Shown in pieces: positions 11,890 through 22,765 of a DNA stretch of 64,000 nt (position 1 is the stretch's first letter; every line of letters starts with the position of its first letter). Source of the DNA: Thelonectria olida (Eukaryota > Ascomycota > Sordariomycetes > Hypocreales > Nectriaceae); NCBI GenBank assembly GCA_020736575.1, contig JAGPYM010000001.1:248001-312000 (forward strand), written 5' to 3'. A program made the translations under genes and the position numbers. Under the pieces are notes generated by a model. It searched no databases, was not told the DNA's origin, and saw only the letters and a program-made list of their open reading frames with translations.

Positions 11890-12782
11890 CTTGACGGATG
11901 AGCGCGAACAGAGGTGACGTTGACAGAAGTTGGAGGGAGCTTGAGGCTTTCATAACGACGCGAGAAAAAGTGATGTCGCGTTAATGATGCATCGCTGGGA
12001 GCTCCCTATCACGTGACCATCCCGCACGCAACGCAACGCGTTCTGCAATTTCAAAGCTTAGGATGCGCGAACTTTTAGGCGGCCGTTGGTTGCTCTGGGG
12101 ATGGACAGCTTATTAAAGAGAGAAAAATTATGTGTCTATCTCTGTTATGGCATATTGACAATCTTGAATTAACATCCACGTTAACTTCCTTCCATCTGAC
12201 AAACGCATTCAAAGCCTCCGTACCGCTGTCCCTATAGAATAGGCCGTTGTCTGAACTCAGTGCCTTGAAAGAACTTGCACAGACAGCTACGTCGAAGCTG
12301 GAGATGACGTGCATGGGTCAATCCAGAAGATAAGGAAACAGATAATAAATAAATAAGTACGAACACCTAACTTACCCTTCTGCTCCGTCAATAACCGAAG
12401 CTTTATGCGCGCTTTTCAATTCCGTGGAAACATTCCCTACCAGCAGCAGCCGCATAACCCTTCCTGCGGCTTCACTTTGATGAACCGTTCCATGTTCCGC
12501 TCCTGTTCGGCCCCGGGTCCGATGCTCGGGAAGTGGAGTCGGTAGTTGCATTCTAGAAACTCAGTCAACCCCGCGCATATCCGGGAGAACATATAACCAG
12601 ACACCATGCCTCCAGTCAATGGGACTTTTATCGCGAGGAAACCTCTTGTCTCATACATAATTCATCACTCCTCCCACCATAACCGAAAAATCACACGAAT
12701 CTTAAACATCACAACATCCGACGCCGTTGCCCACTTCTCGACCTCGTTCAAGTCGCAGATTTACCCTACACTAGCCGCCAAC
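11890..12782. other. Divergent promoter region, SPT16 / AhpD-like gene
   Basis: 893 bp between two divergent starts. There is no independent gene; the short ORFs lack any family character. The plus-strand frame of the AhpD-like protein stays open upstream to an ATG at 12606 (see findings). Confidence 0.5.
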
Positions 12783-13459
12783 ATGAGAGTTCCCTACGTC
12801 ACCGATCCCGTCCCTACCAAGAACGAGGAAGAAGCTGCCATTGTTGAACGCATCAAGGCCCGCCGAGAGCCTCGTCCACTTCAGCCCCTCGACCTCGCCC
12901 TGCTCCATGCGCCTCCAATCGCCGATGGCTGGAACTCCTTCCTCGGCGCGGTGCGCACCAAGAACTCCCTGCCCGAAGACGTCAGAGAAATCGCCATCTC
13001 GCGAATTGCCGTCTGCAACAAGGCCTGGTACGAGTGGTCGCACCACGCCCCGCTAGCTGTCAAGGGCGGCGTCTCTGAGGCTGGCATGGAGTCCATCAAG
13101 CAGGACATTCTCGGAGCGGAACGTCCGTCAGAGTTGTCAGAGAAGCTATGGGCTGTGGTACAATACACCGAGGAGATGACCAGGAACGTGCAGGTCAAGG
13201 ATGAGACGTTTGAGCGTCTTCGGGCCTTCTTTAACGAACAAGAGATCGTCGAGCTTACAGCAACGGTAATGAGCAGACGTTCATGTCGTGTAAGTCTTCA
13301 CTAACGTTGTGCTAGGTCGCCTGTTACAACTGCGTGAGTCGCTTCCTCGTGGCACTCGATGGTAAGTTCTGAATGCATGAATCCTATTCATAGACTAGTT
13401 CTAACGTTCACATAGTTGGAGAGCGGAATGCATCCGGCATCGGGGCTGCGTCTCATTGA
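12783..13459 (+). CDS. AhpD-like / carboxymuconolactone decarboxylase family protein
   Basis: Exons 12783-13265, 13316-13361 and 13416-13459, giving 190 residues. The all-helical CMD/AhpD fold is indicated by LPEDVREIAISRIAVCNKAWYEW, then HHAPLAVKGGVSEAG, and after the first intron ACYNCVSRFLVAL. That last segment contains a CxxC pair placed like the AhpD redox cysteines. The fungal family starts with a VPYVTDPVPTKNEEE-like segment, as here. The chosen ATG has a good context (GCCAACATGA). An in-frame ATG at 12606 would add 59 residues. The second coding exon is only 46 nt. Function is inferred only to family level: a peroxide-related or decarboxylase-like activity. The substrate is unknown. 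Confidence 0.88.
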
Positions 13460-14035
13460 GATCATGTCGAGGCCAACGAAATCAGCAAGGTTAAAGATGA
13501 AAAGAAATAGGGTATGTGAGGAATAGGCAGGCGATATTCGAAAGCAGGCAACAAGAAGATGAGAAAGAAAACAAGCAGCGAAATCGAAGCAAAAAACAAT
13601 AATTTTGGAAAGAAAAAGCAAAAAGAAAAGAGAAAGACCGGGGCTTAAGGCCACTCGGTAGGGGTATCCCATCTATGTGAAGTGAAGTGAAGTGAACCTG
13701 TGAAGAAACCCTAACTCCCCAGGACCCGCATCAATGCTGCTTCATACAGTCGTCGCTCATAAAGCCTTAGCGTCGCAACCAAAATGCAATAAAATAAAAA
13801 GAGTAAAATGAAAAGGGAACCATAAAACTGTGATCCGATCCAGGTAGATGCTGTTGATAATGATCATGGCCAATTCGCCGTGCCAGAACGCCGTTCGAAA
13901 CGCATAATGTTGAATGCTATCGCACAAAACCGAGCAAAGCCGTTGGGTGATAGGTAAGGTAGTTAATACCATGCAAGAAATCGGGACGCGTGATAAAAGA
14001 AAATGTCCATAAGACAGGGAATTGAAACCGTTTGA
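13460..14035. other. Convergent 3' region
   Basis: 576 bp between convergent genes. It is A-rich on the plus strand from 13490 to 13640, consistent with UTRs. No gene seen. Confidence 0.5.
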
Positions 14036-14791
14036 TCAAGGCTTCTCCTTGGCTCTTGACATTGCGCGCTCAATCGAGGCATGACGCTTGTGCATCCTGG
14101 GAGAAAGTTGAAGTTCTTCAACAACACCCGCCCAGCCCTTTCTGTGAGGACTGTGAGGGCTATGAGGACTGGCAGCGTGCTCACGATGCCCAATAGCCTG
14201 GGTCGTAAAACTGCGAAGCGGAGGGCGATTGACGATGCTCTCGGTCAAGCCCTTGGGAAGAGCAGGCCGGAAGGGAGTCTGAAGGTGAAGAGGAACCGAT
14301 TTCTCTGCCTCAATCCTTGGCGCAACGACAACGGGTTGCTTTTCAGATTGCGACTGTGAGGTAATGATGCCCATGTAGACTACGAGGAAGCGCATGCGCA
14401 ACAAGTCGAGCCTCCGCACTCGATCTGCCAGTTGTGATCGCTTCGACGCCCACAGCAGCCTTGCGCTGGTGCTCAACTTGGTGGTCCCCTCCTCAATGGA
14501 CAGGGCGTTGAGGTCCTCGCGCAGATCGTCGCCGGCCTTTTGGATTTCGCGGAGCAGCTGGCTTAGACGGATCTTGTCCTCTAGTCGCTGCACCTTGGCG
14601 ACATCGCGATCGTAGCTTTCGTTCTCCTGGATGGAAAAATCGGCAGTGTCGATAAAGGTTGCAATCTCTTGAGGCGCGGCCAGGTATGCGGCCGTGTAGA
14701 CGGAGACGATCTGGGCGAGGACGACAGCGGAGAGAAGAAGGGCGGTCAGGACGAGTATGATGGTCCACTGGAGGGAGCCGGACTCGGCCAT
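14036..14791 (-). CDS. Single-pass membrane protein with coiled coil, function unknown
   Basis: An uninterrupted 251-residue frame. An N-terminal hydrophobic segment (about residues 8-32, WTIILVLTALLLSAVVLAQI) is followed by a charged helical region (about 60-140: ESYDRDVAKVQRLEDKIRLS, then LREIQKAGDDLREDLNALS) with heptad-like spacing, suggesting a coiled coil. A second hydrophobic patch, RMRFLVVYMGII, lies near 135-146. The C-terminal third is basic and Pro/Ser/His-rich, with HSPHSPHRKGW and an RKR-type end. It has no signal cleavage site and no enzyme motifs. It looks like a fungus-specific membrane-anchored protein. Start chosen at the first ATG, whose upstream leader is pyrimidine-rich. 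Neighbours give no functional hint. I do not recognise the family. Confidence 0.75.
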   Translation of the reverse strand: MAESGSLQWTIILVLTALLLSAVVLAQIVSVYTAAYLAAPQEIATFIDTADFSIQENESYDRDVAKVQRLEDKIRLSQLLREIQKAGDDLREDLNALSIEEGTTKLSTSARLLWASKRSQLADRVRRLDLLRMRFLVVYMGIITSQSQSEKQPVVVAPRIEAEKSVPLHLQTPFRPALPKGLTESIVNRPPLRSFTTQAIGHREHAASPHSPHSPHRKGWAGVVEELQLSPRMHKRHASIERAMSRAKEKP

Positions 14792-15837
14792 GATGTAGCT
14801 GAGCGTCTTGATGGCAGGTCGAGGCGGAGGGTGAGGCTATCGTGCATGGTCTGTAGTCGATGTTAGATGGGAGAAGGGAAGGGAGAGGAGAGAAAGCAGG
14901 ATCGACTGGGGGGCGAACTAGAGGAAGAAAGTGATGACGAGCGAAAGCGCAAGTCGCATAATTGTGTGCGCCGTTGGGTCCGCTTCGCATCGTCTGCTGC
15001 TGCCGATAGGTCGCAGGCCAACTGCCTCTTTCGCCGTCGTCGGCCAGTTGGGGCGTGGATGGCTGGGAATGGGTCTTGTTCACCCCTTGCGACCCTTGTA
15101 GCTGCAGCTAAGTGCTTGGGTCGTCACATGGCGCGGGAGAATCATTGTGCGTCCGTTCGGTTGTTTTACCCAGGTCCTGAGAAGGGAGAGGTTGGTGGCG
15201 ACCGCAGTTGAGAAGAGGGGCACGCCATTGCGGAAGCGGAAGGGCCGGGGAGGGGTAGAGGGCAGGCAAAGCGCGTTGTGTATGAAGCAAGCGTGAGTAA
15301 TGGTCTGGTGAGGATGATGTGGAAGTTTCTCGAGTCGAAAAGGGTTGGTGGTTTGATGTCAGCATTGGATAGGTACCTGACTTAGACATTAATCATTTTT
15401 CCAAATCCATTCTAACTCTAATAGCCTTGCGCAACCAGTTCGCCGGCTCTGTTTCTCGGTGGAGATCGATCTGGACGAGCTGACAACGCATCGTTGACGG
15501 CCGCTTTCAACCAGTCGCGTGTGCACCTTTTTTTTTTTTCCCTACGTCCTGCGAGCTGCACTACGGTGGACTCTCATCGTCGAGTTGCGTCGTGGGATTG
15601 GGCCAGGGAATCGTTCATCACCCAGCAAGGCCAAAATCCCAGTCGCAGGCTGCTCCCGTCTTCGTTCAAGGTCCCGTCAGTCCAGGCCACACCCACATCC
15701 CACCACTGCCTGATCCCCCATCAACCCGTCGTCAACTATCGAAATCACTAGACCTGCTCGTTACACTGCAACTGGGGAGAATTTTATCGTTTCCTCCCTC
15801 GCACCCCCACCGATCGAATCGATATAACAATCACATC
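14792..15837. other. Divergent promoter region, membrane protein / BUD32
   Basis: About 1 kb between divergent starts. It contains a 13-nt T tract near 15528-15540 and C/T-rich sequence ahead of BUD32. The BUD32 frame is open upstream to 15592. No separate gene supported. Confidence 0.5.
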
Positions 15838-16635
15838 ATGGCCACACCAGCCAGCGAGCCCCCCGCGGCGGCGGCGGCGCAAACCCATGAGTTTCCCCTC
15901 CCCAAGATCCTCGAATACCCCGCGTCGACCCCGCCAACCCTCATCACCCAAGGCGCAGAGGGTCGCCTCTACAAGAGCACCTACTTGCTGCCCAATATCC
16001 CGTGCGCACTCAAATACCGCCCACCCAAGCCCTGGCGACACCCAAAACTTGACCAGCGCCTGACGAAGCACCGCATCCTGTCAGAGGCCCGCATCTTGGC
16101 CAAGTGTCGTCGCGATGGCGTCAGAGTGCCTGCCGTCTACGCAGTTGACGAGAACGGCGGCTGGCTGATGCTGGAATGGATCTACGGCGGCCCGGTCAGG
16201 GCTAGCATTAATGAGCGCTTGGGCAAGAGGACCGAGGGTATCGAGGATGATGTCGAGTTGAAGGACTTGATGCGGCGCATTGGAACTGCTATTGGCAAGA
16301 TGCATCAGGTCGGTATCGTGCATGGCGACCTGACCACCAGTAACTTGATGTTGAACCCGGTGCTAGCGAGTGAGCAATCTAACGGGGAGAAGCTTCTGCA
16401 TGGAGAAGTGGTCATCATCGACTTGGGATTGGCGAGTGGCAGCCAGTCAGAGGAGGACCGGGCAGTAGACCTCTACGTGCTAGAGAGAGCATTTGGCAGC
16501 ACGCACCCACGAGCAGAGTGTATCTTTCACGAGCTCCTAGATGCTTACCGAGGGATGTTCAAGCAAGCCCCGAATGTCCTCAAGAAGCTAGAGGACGTAC
16601 GCATGAGAGGTCGAAAACGAAGCATGCTAGGTTGA
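15838..16635 (+). CDS. BUD32: EKC/KEOPS complex kinase/ATPase BUD32
   Basis: Small atypical protein kinase of the KEOPS (EKC) complex, which makes the t6A37 modification on ANN-decoding tRNAs and is linked to telomere maintenance and transcription. 265 residues without introns, close to the family's usual length. Visible motifs: a shortened Gly loop QGAEGRLYK (about residues 39-47), VAIK-like ALKYRPPKPWRHPKLDQRL, SEARILAKCRRDGVRVP, the LEWIYGG hinge, catalytic HGDLTTSNLML, the DFG equivalent IIDLGLASGSQSEEDRAVDLYV, and the conserved RMRGRKRSMLG C-terminus, needed in yeast for complex function. The start ATG at 15838 has a CACATCATGG context. The acid-free 82-codon upstream extension is probably leader. 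The 3' end converges on the glutamate-cysteine ligase gene. Confidence 0.96.
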   Translation: MATPASEPPAAAAAQTHEFPLPKILEYPASTPPTLITQGAEGRLYKSTYLLPNIPCALKYRPPKPWRHPKLDQRLTKHRILSEARILAKCRRDGVRVPAVYAVDENGGWLMLEWIYGGPVRASINERLGKRTEGIEDDVELKDLMRRIGTAIGKMHQVGIVHGDLTTSNLMLNPVLASEQSNGEKLLHGEVVIIDLGLASGSQSEEDRAVDLYVLERAFGSTHPRAECIFHELLDAYRGMFKQAPNVLKKLEDVRMRGRKRSMLG

Positions 16636-16824
16636 AATGGAAAAAGAAGAAGAAAGGAAAATGCCGCCTCGCAGCCAAATTCCCTATCAAATCGTCTAAA
16701 AAAACTCCATGTGTGTGATGCTCGCTATTTTAACAAACGACGAAATCCACCGCGACCCATTTTCATCACTCTTGGGCTTGTGTCAAAAAGCCCCTTGTCT
16801 AAATCTGAGGTGCTTCTGCTGGCT

Positions 16825-17808
16825 TCACGCAGCAAGTTCTGCGCCCGCAAAGTATCCCTTGTTTTCAATGACTCCTCGATCCTTGACAAACGCCGTGTAC
16901 CTCACCACCCATTGAGGATGGATCTCGCCCTCGAGACCGGCGCCGTGGTGGGCAGGATCGGAGAGCACGCCGGCACCCTTAGGGCCGTGGCCGAGGAGCT
17001 CTCGCAAGGTGCCGCGAGGGAGGATATCGGTGCAGTCGCTGTGGACGTGCAACTCGATACCCTGCCCCTCGGCGAGGGACTTGAGCGGAGGGGGGACATC
17101 GCAGCAGTTGCGCAGGTTGATCTGATCAATGACGGGAGGGACTGTCGCCCGCTTGAGAAAGGCACCCAGCTTTTCGCTGCCAAACTCTGCGACACCCAAC
17201 CGCTTGACGAGGCCTTGCTTGTGCAGCTCCTCAAAGACTCCCCATGTCAAAATCTCCTCTTCCAAATTGCCCTTTTGGCCGTTGGCCTTGTCTGCCTCCC
17301 ACTCGCAGTTGCCCTCAAACAAGACACCGGGAAACGACGCAAGGAGCAAGTCGATGGTCTGGATGCCCAGCTCTTTTCGGACCAAGTCCAAAGCCTCCCG
17401 TGCGTACTGCTTGCGTTCTGCGACAGAACGACCAGGCAGGAAGAACAGTTTGACTGTGATCTCGTACTGGCTCTCCTCCTCACGAAGCCCCGCGGCGTCC
17501 CAATTGATGCGGGGGATGTACAGGGTTCCGTCATTGCGCTCCGTCCAGGCGTCAATACCAGCACTGCTGCCGTTTATGAAGCCATTCGTCGCAGGCGCGT
17601 GGTGCGCATAGTCACGCTGGGCCTCGTTGAAGTTGTCATATAGTGAGTTGACGAGTTCGAGGTTGGATCGGGAGGCGGCGCCGGGTTTGCGAATGATGGA
17701 GGGGCCTGCGGACATGACATTGCTGCGGGAGAGTTTGTCAGCAACCAGGGTAAATGCGCGCATGAGGGCTCAGGCTACTCACCCCGTAGAGAGAATGAGT
17801 TTCGTCAT
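16825..17808 (-). CDS. Glutamate-cysteine ligase regulatory (modifier) subunit
   Basis: Aldo-keto-reductase-fold partner of glutamate-cysteine ligase, the rate-limiting enzyme of glutathione synthesis. Exons 17808-17783 and 17722-16825, giving 307 residues. The tiny first exon encodes MTKLILSTG and is joined across a 60-nt GTGAGT...GCAG intron to NVMSAGPSIIRKPG. Family landmarks: EITVKLFFLPGRSVAERKQY, LGIQTIDLLLASFPGV, WGVFEELHKQGLVKRLGVAEF (a barrel helix and strand as in GCLM), and DQINLRNCCDVPPPL. The reductase-specific catalytic tetrad is not evident, as expected for the regulatory subunit. An alternative start inside the intron gives an ORF beginning MRAFTLVADK, but it is less likely because it needs intron sequence as coding. 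Confidence 0.85.
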
Positions 17809-18905
17809 GGCGGGAGAATATGTACTGAAGGAATGGAGGGGAGGAGGAGACGGGAAGGAATAAAGATATAAGGCGGAAATGGCAGTTCAAGTTGGCAAGA
17901 AGATTTTGAAATTTCGGCGTCTCGAATCGCAAACTTGGATAGGCACAGCGACCGAAATAGTCTTTTATCAGGCGATCAGGGTGGGAGAACGATAGCAGAC
18001 TAGCAATTAGCTCCCACGCTCCGGCGGTTCGGAGAGCGGGCATATAGGAAGCCGGCGGAGAAGAAATGGGCAGCGTGGGACGTGGGGGAGGACGAGAGGA
18101 GGGGCGAATTACTAATGCTACGATTGTTCGTAGGGCGTGGGCGTTGAGGAGTAATCAGAAATAATCATCATCATCGAGGAGGAGCCGTGATGCAGGACGA
18201 GTGCGGGATGCGAGTGGAGCGAATGGGGATTTGGATGGACATCTCGTGAGTTGTGACGAGCGATGAGTGAGGAGGATGGTGATGTTATATCTGCCTACTC
18301 AGGCGGGGTATCGTGTTTGAACCCAAAGACGAGACAGAAACCTTGCTTGGCTTTGTCTGTGATAGTTGGGTGGAAGCATCAGCTTCAATCACTGGTCGGC
18401 CAACGGGTTGCAAATGTCAGAAGGCCTTCTTTAGATGCTTTGAGTGCCCGACTATGGTGTTCTGAATAGGTACCTAGATAGGTAACTTGGAAGACGCATC
18501 TATTGGGCGATTCAATATGAAATCCGATGAAATAACGACCAAGTTAGTCAAAGGCCTCGAGGCTCTGGTCTTTGGCGATGACCGAATTGTTCATACATTC
18601 AAGTGCCTAGACATCTTAGGTGCGCCTCTGAGGTCTGCGGCCCGAGTTTGCCTGGGCCAACCGGAGGAAATTTGGGTGCCTGGCTGGAAGATTATCCCCC
18701 CAGCTCCAAAATCAGCGCTGGGTCCACGAGCAGCTTGGGAGCCCGGCCCGCTCGTCGCCAACCAGCCAAATTTACTGCGTGTCCGGAATTCCAAACATCT
18801 CTTGATCTCCATCTCGCCTCCCACGCACCCACGCAAGCCCTTTCTTCTCTCCTGCACTCCGCTGCACGTCTTCAAGTCGGCTCGGTGACGTGGAATTTCA
18901 TCACA
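17809..18905. other. Divergent promoter region, GCL subunit / AP-1 sigma
   Basis: About 1.1 kb. No gene: the short ORFs on both strands are unsupported. The 150 bp before 18906 is C/T-rich and presumably the AP-1 sigma leader. Confidence 0.5.
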
Positions 18906-19678
18906 ATGGCGATTCAGTACGCTCCTCCACGCCTACTCGCGCTCGCCTTTGCCAGTTGCGGCCGCTGACGATAGCCCCTCAGATACCTCATTCTCCTATC
19001 CCGCCAGGGTAAAGTGGTGCGTTGCTTGATCTAAAGCGCCCCCAACTGGATCTCACTGACGACAACCGTAGCGTCTTGCTAAATGGTTCACCACTTTGTC
19101 CCCCAAGGACAAGGCAAAGATTGTCAAGGACGTCTCTCAGCTCGTCCTTGCTCGTCGAACGCGCATGTGCAACTTCCTCGAATATAAGGGTCGGTTACAC
19201 TTGACGACTATCCAATCTTGAACTCTCGACCATGGTTATTGACAGGTCGATCATACCTAGACACCAAGATTGTGTACCGCCGCTACGCCTCGCTATTTTT
19301 CATCGCAGGTTGCTCCTCCGAAGACAACGAACTGATCACCCTCGAAATCATCCACCGATACGTCGAGCAGATGGACAAGTACTACGGAAACGTGTGCGAG
19401 CTGGACATCATCTTCTCCTTCACCAAGGCTTACTACATTCTCGATGAATTGCTGCTTGCCGGTGAGCTTCAGGAGAGTAGCAAAAAGAACGTACTTCGAT
19501 GTATTGGGCAGCAAGACTCGCTCGAGGATATGGAGGTACGTAACCATGGATCATTTCCTACCAATCTAGCATGGGTCTTGGTGATAGCTCTGCGTCCCTC
19601 GACCGATGAATGTCGCCCCGTGTATGCTAACGCCAACCCCCAATCAAGGTCGAGGACGAAGTCACCAAGATCATGTAG
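18906..19678 (+). CDS. APS1: AP-1 clathrin adaptor complex sigma subunit
   Basis: Small chain of the AP-1 heterotetramer, acting in clathrin traffic between the trans-Golgi and endosomes. Exons 18906-18916, 18983-19016, 19072-19189, 19261-19535 and 19649-19678, giving 155 residues, the normal size. The longin-like sigma fold is unmistakable: [102 protein letters not shown] and [15 protein letters not shown]. The [11 protein letters not shown] and CNFLEYKDTK signatures fit AP-1 rather than AP-2 (sigma2) or AP-3. The third intron has two usable acceptors 15 nt apart. I chose the distal one (exon at 19261) because it gives the canonical EYKDTK junction. The last exon encodes only nine residues. 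Confidence 0.96.
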
Positions 19679-21698
19679 AAATTCCCATCCCCGTTCCCCG
19701 AGATGGCTGCCTGGCCCGAGTCAACAAACATCACGGACCGAGCGAGCGATACCCTTAGAGACCGGCGACGAACGGAACATGTCATATATTTGTGTGTGTT
19801 GACTCGGGATTGACTGAGGTGCGACAGGATTCGGATGAAATCATAGGATCGCTCGAGGTTATCGGGATCCTCTAATGGTCAGGGCTCAGGCGGCTGAGCA
19901 ATCTCTTCGATGGGAAGAGAGGACACGCATGGTCACATCGTGGGAACAACCGGCGCAAGTGGTGTTTGGAGTTTATTTGGGCCGAGGCGGCCTTGTTTAT
20001 AGATCTTGGACGGTGGAACACCACCCTCTTTCATATCAAGAGACGAGGCATAGGGGCCATACACAATTCACTTGGCCAGCGAACGACGGGTGCGAGAAGA
20101 GCTGTGGCAACATGGACAAGCTCCTTCCAAAAGACAGAGGCGATCCAAAGCACGAATGATCTGGAACATAGAGAAGAGGAAGAGGAAGTGAAGTGAAACG
20201 AGGGATGATTTTATTCAACCTGCTCCTTCACATTCACCCTCAACCATCTCGTCTTATCCCACTGAGGCCTATGAAAGCCAGCACGTTCATGTCTGCCGCA
20301 TGCTCTATCGACCCGCCCAATCGCTCGGAATATTCCGCCGATGCTTACGATACAAAAGACGATTGTCAATGCCCACGCATTCCTTTTGCGCCATCTATGA
20401 ATGAAGCTTCTTTTTCTCGTGCCGGACGTATACGACGAGGAGAGCAAGACGACTATACAGGAGAGACGATGCGACAGCGCGATGTGGAAGCTCGTGGTTA
20501 CACGGTCCAGTCTCATTCGCTATCGATTTGTCCGACTGGGGCTTGGAGAGCGTGTTACCTCCTCCAGGGACCCAAAGTTGATCACCCCTTTTAGCTTTGG
20601 CACCGGCATGGAGCGATCGATTGGGGGGGATTGACTTCCGTCCAAAATGTCCCGCGAACTCAGGGGGGGCGAGTGGATTATCAGTCATTTACCACCGGAT
20701 ACAGCTTACGGACTTGGGTGTTAGCTGGCATCATCTGTTGGGAAGAATGACAGCTGGGAGTGGACCAGGTCACCCAATAACATTGTCACTTATCTCACAG
20801 GTCATTTATCGCCTGAATGCCGAGCCAGCAACATGGAGCGATAGCGGCGGCCCCGGTTTGTTTGTTCGGCTTTCCAGGCTGGCATTGCCAGGTATGGGCA
20901 TCCGAGCGCGGGCTGACCTCGTCGTGGCGCCCATGAGATCCCGTGCCAACGCCGCCCCCGGGCAGTACACCAGATCAGTTCACTGACACTCACACGTTGT
21001 TCAACTCTCAGACAATTGGCGGCAGCAAGCATGCGTACATGATCCTTTCCTTCCCGCATCGAACCCCCTCATTCCCTTCTTCCGTCTCCCGTTCCCTATT
21101 CCTCTGTCCCTCATCACCGACTTCACGTCGTCCCCTTTTGTCCCAATCGTTCCTCATTTCATCATCACCATCGACACCGCCACGACAGTGCTCGGCCAAT
21201 CTCAATTCCTGTCAATGCCCCGACTTTATTGAATCTTGGCCCATCTCGGCTTGAGGAAGCTTTAACCGCACAACGCTCGCATCTGACACCCCACGCCAAC
21301 CGGCTACACCTCCGGACATCTCCTTCCCGATAATCAAGCCTGCTTCACCCAATCCGGCTTTACCCCCCCAAACTTCAACTTGACACCATCAACTCTCTCC
21401 GCGCACCCACACGACGACTTCAGTTCGACTTTCCACGACCCCCTCGATTGCCGCGCCGCCGAACACCACCTTCCGGACCATATCGCATTCGTGTCGCATC
21501 GCATTGCGACTCCTCTCACCTGCTTTACTCTCCGCCCCCTTCGACCCACAGCCTATCGCCGTCTCCACGCTGACGCAATCCGCCATTGTCCGGCCGCGCC
21601 GTCTATCACCATTGTCACCGCCTTCGATCCATCGTCGCAACGGCAAACTGCTTTGTGTTTGCTGCCTACAGGAGCTGCATCACTGACTTCCAGGCAAG
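19679..21698. other. Intergenic; 3' of AP-1 sigma and long leader of MAF1
   Basis: About 2 kb. No gene supported in 19.7-20.9 kb despite overlapping ORFs on both strands. From about 20950 to 21698 the plus strand becomes C/T- and TCC/CAC-rich, typical of a long fungal 5' leader or core promoter, and carries upstream ORFs. Confidence 0.5.
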
Positions 21699-22765
21699 AT
21701 GAAGGTATGCGACGCGACCACCCGCACGAGTAGCCTCTCCCCCCTCGATGCTGACCTCAGCTCGTTCAGTACCTACCAGTGCAAGATTTCGAAGCCGTAA
21801 CAGGCGCTCTCAACTTCAACACTCCCGATTGTAACGTCACCGGCGGATGCGACCTCTACACGACGAAATCCACAGGCTCCGACAAAAAGCTCTACAAGAA
21901 CATTGACAAGGACCTAAATTCGCAACATGAAGCTCTGATCAAGCTCGGTGCCAGCCTATCGCCACCTGAGCGTGAACATATGCTGGCCACATCACCAAGC
22001 ATGCAGCTATTCTCGCACTCGAGTGCATTCGGTCCCCTTTCCGACTTGTCAAGCAGGCGGACGTTTGCCTATCTGATTGCGACACTAAATGCGAGCCACC
22101 CACACTACGACTTTTCTCACGTCCTGAGACCCGACGACTTTAAGCGCGAGCGAAATCTGAGACGCGTCATGGTCAATCTTGATTCCATCCTCCAAAATGT
22201 GCGGCCCAACTTTGAACCCAAATCTCTCAGCTCCTCCCTTGGCAGTGATTCAAGTTCCGTTTGGGGGCCTTCTTGTTGGTCATTGATCGACAAAGAGATG
22301 CACCTGAATGAGTGTACGATTTTCAGTTATCACCCCGACACAGATCCCTTTGAGGAGGACGAAAGTGCCATCTGGGCAGTGCATTACTTCTTCTTCAACC
22401 GAACACTGAAACGTGTCGCCTATCTATACGTCCGTGTGGTGCCCGTCATTTCATCGCAAAGTCCGAATCTGAGGCCCATGGATCTGGCCAGCCATCAACA
22501 ACAAAGAGAGCTTGCTTCCGCCGGCGCTCAAAAACGGGCAAACTATTGGCTGGGAGACCAGAGTGCTGAGCTGGTACCCTTCAACGAGGATGATGAGGAC
22601 GTCAACGATGATGGTCTCTTCTGGAATCGTGGGGAAGATGGCGATCTTGTGGCCTATTCAGATGACGAATATGATTTTGACGACGACGTTGACGACGTCG
22701 ACATGCTCGACAGGCCCATCGACAGACGCATGAGTGAGGACATTGCAGGTCTCATGGAGATTTAG
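21699..22765 (+). CDS. MAF1: MAF1, repressor of RNA polymerase III
   Basis: Conserved negative regulator of Pol III that links nutrient and stress signalling to tRNA and 5S synthesis. Exons 21699-21704 (only ATG AAG) and 21770-22765, giving 333 residues. An intron right after Met-Lys, joined to YLPVQDFEAVTGALNF, reproduces the family's short start. Family segments: NCNVTGG-type CDLYTTKSTGSDKKLYKNID, SPPEREHMLATSP, FGPLSDLSSRRTFAYLIATLN, HPHYDFSHVLRPDDF, CWSLIDKEMHLNECTIFSYHPD (box B/C region), and WAVHYFFFNRTLKRVAYLYV. The C-terminus is very acidic (DDEYDFDDDVDDVDM) and followed by RPIDRRMSED, as in other fungi. Basic-flanked Ser residues between the boxes are plausible PKA or TORC1 targets. 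The upstream leader contains ORFs that overlap the start. Confidence 0.93.

Noticed and set aside
14493..15083. 196-codon minus ORF overlapping the start of the membrane coiled-coil gene
   Set aside because: It is an out-of-frame shadow, rich in Arg/Pro/His, typical of antisense or frame-shifted GC-rich coding DNA.
16711..17643. 310-codon plus-strand ORF antisense to the glutamate-cysteine ligase subunit
   Set aside because: It is the mirror of a well-supported minus-strand gene.
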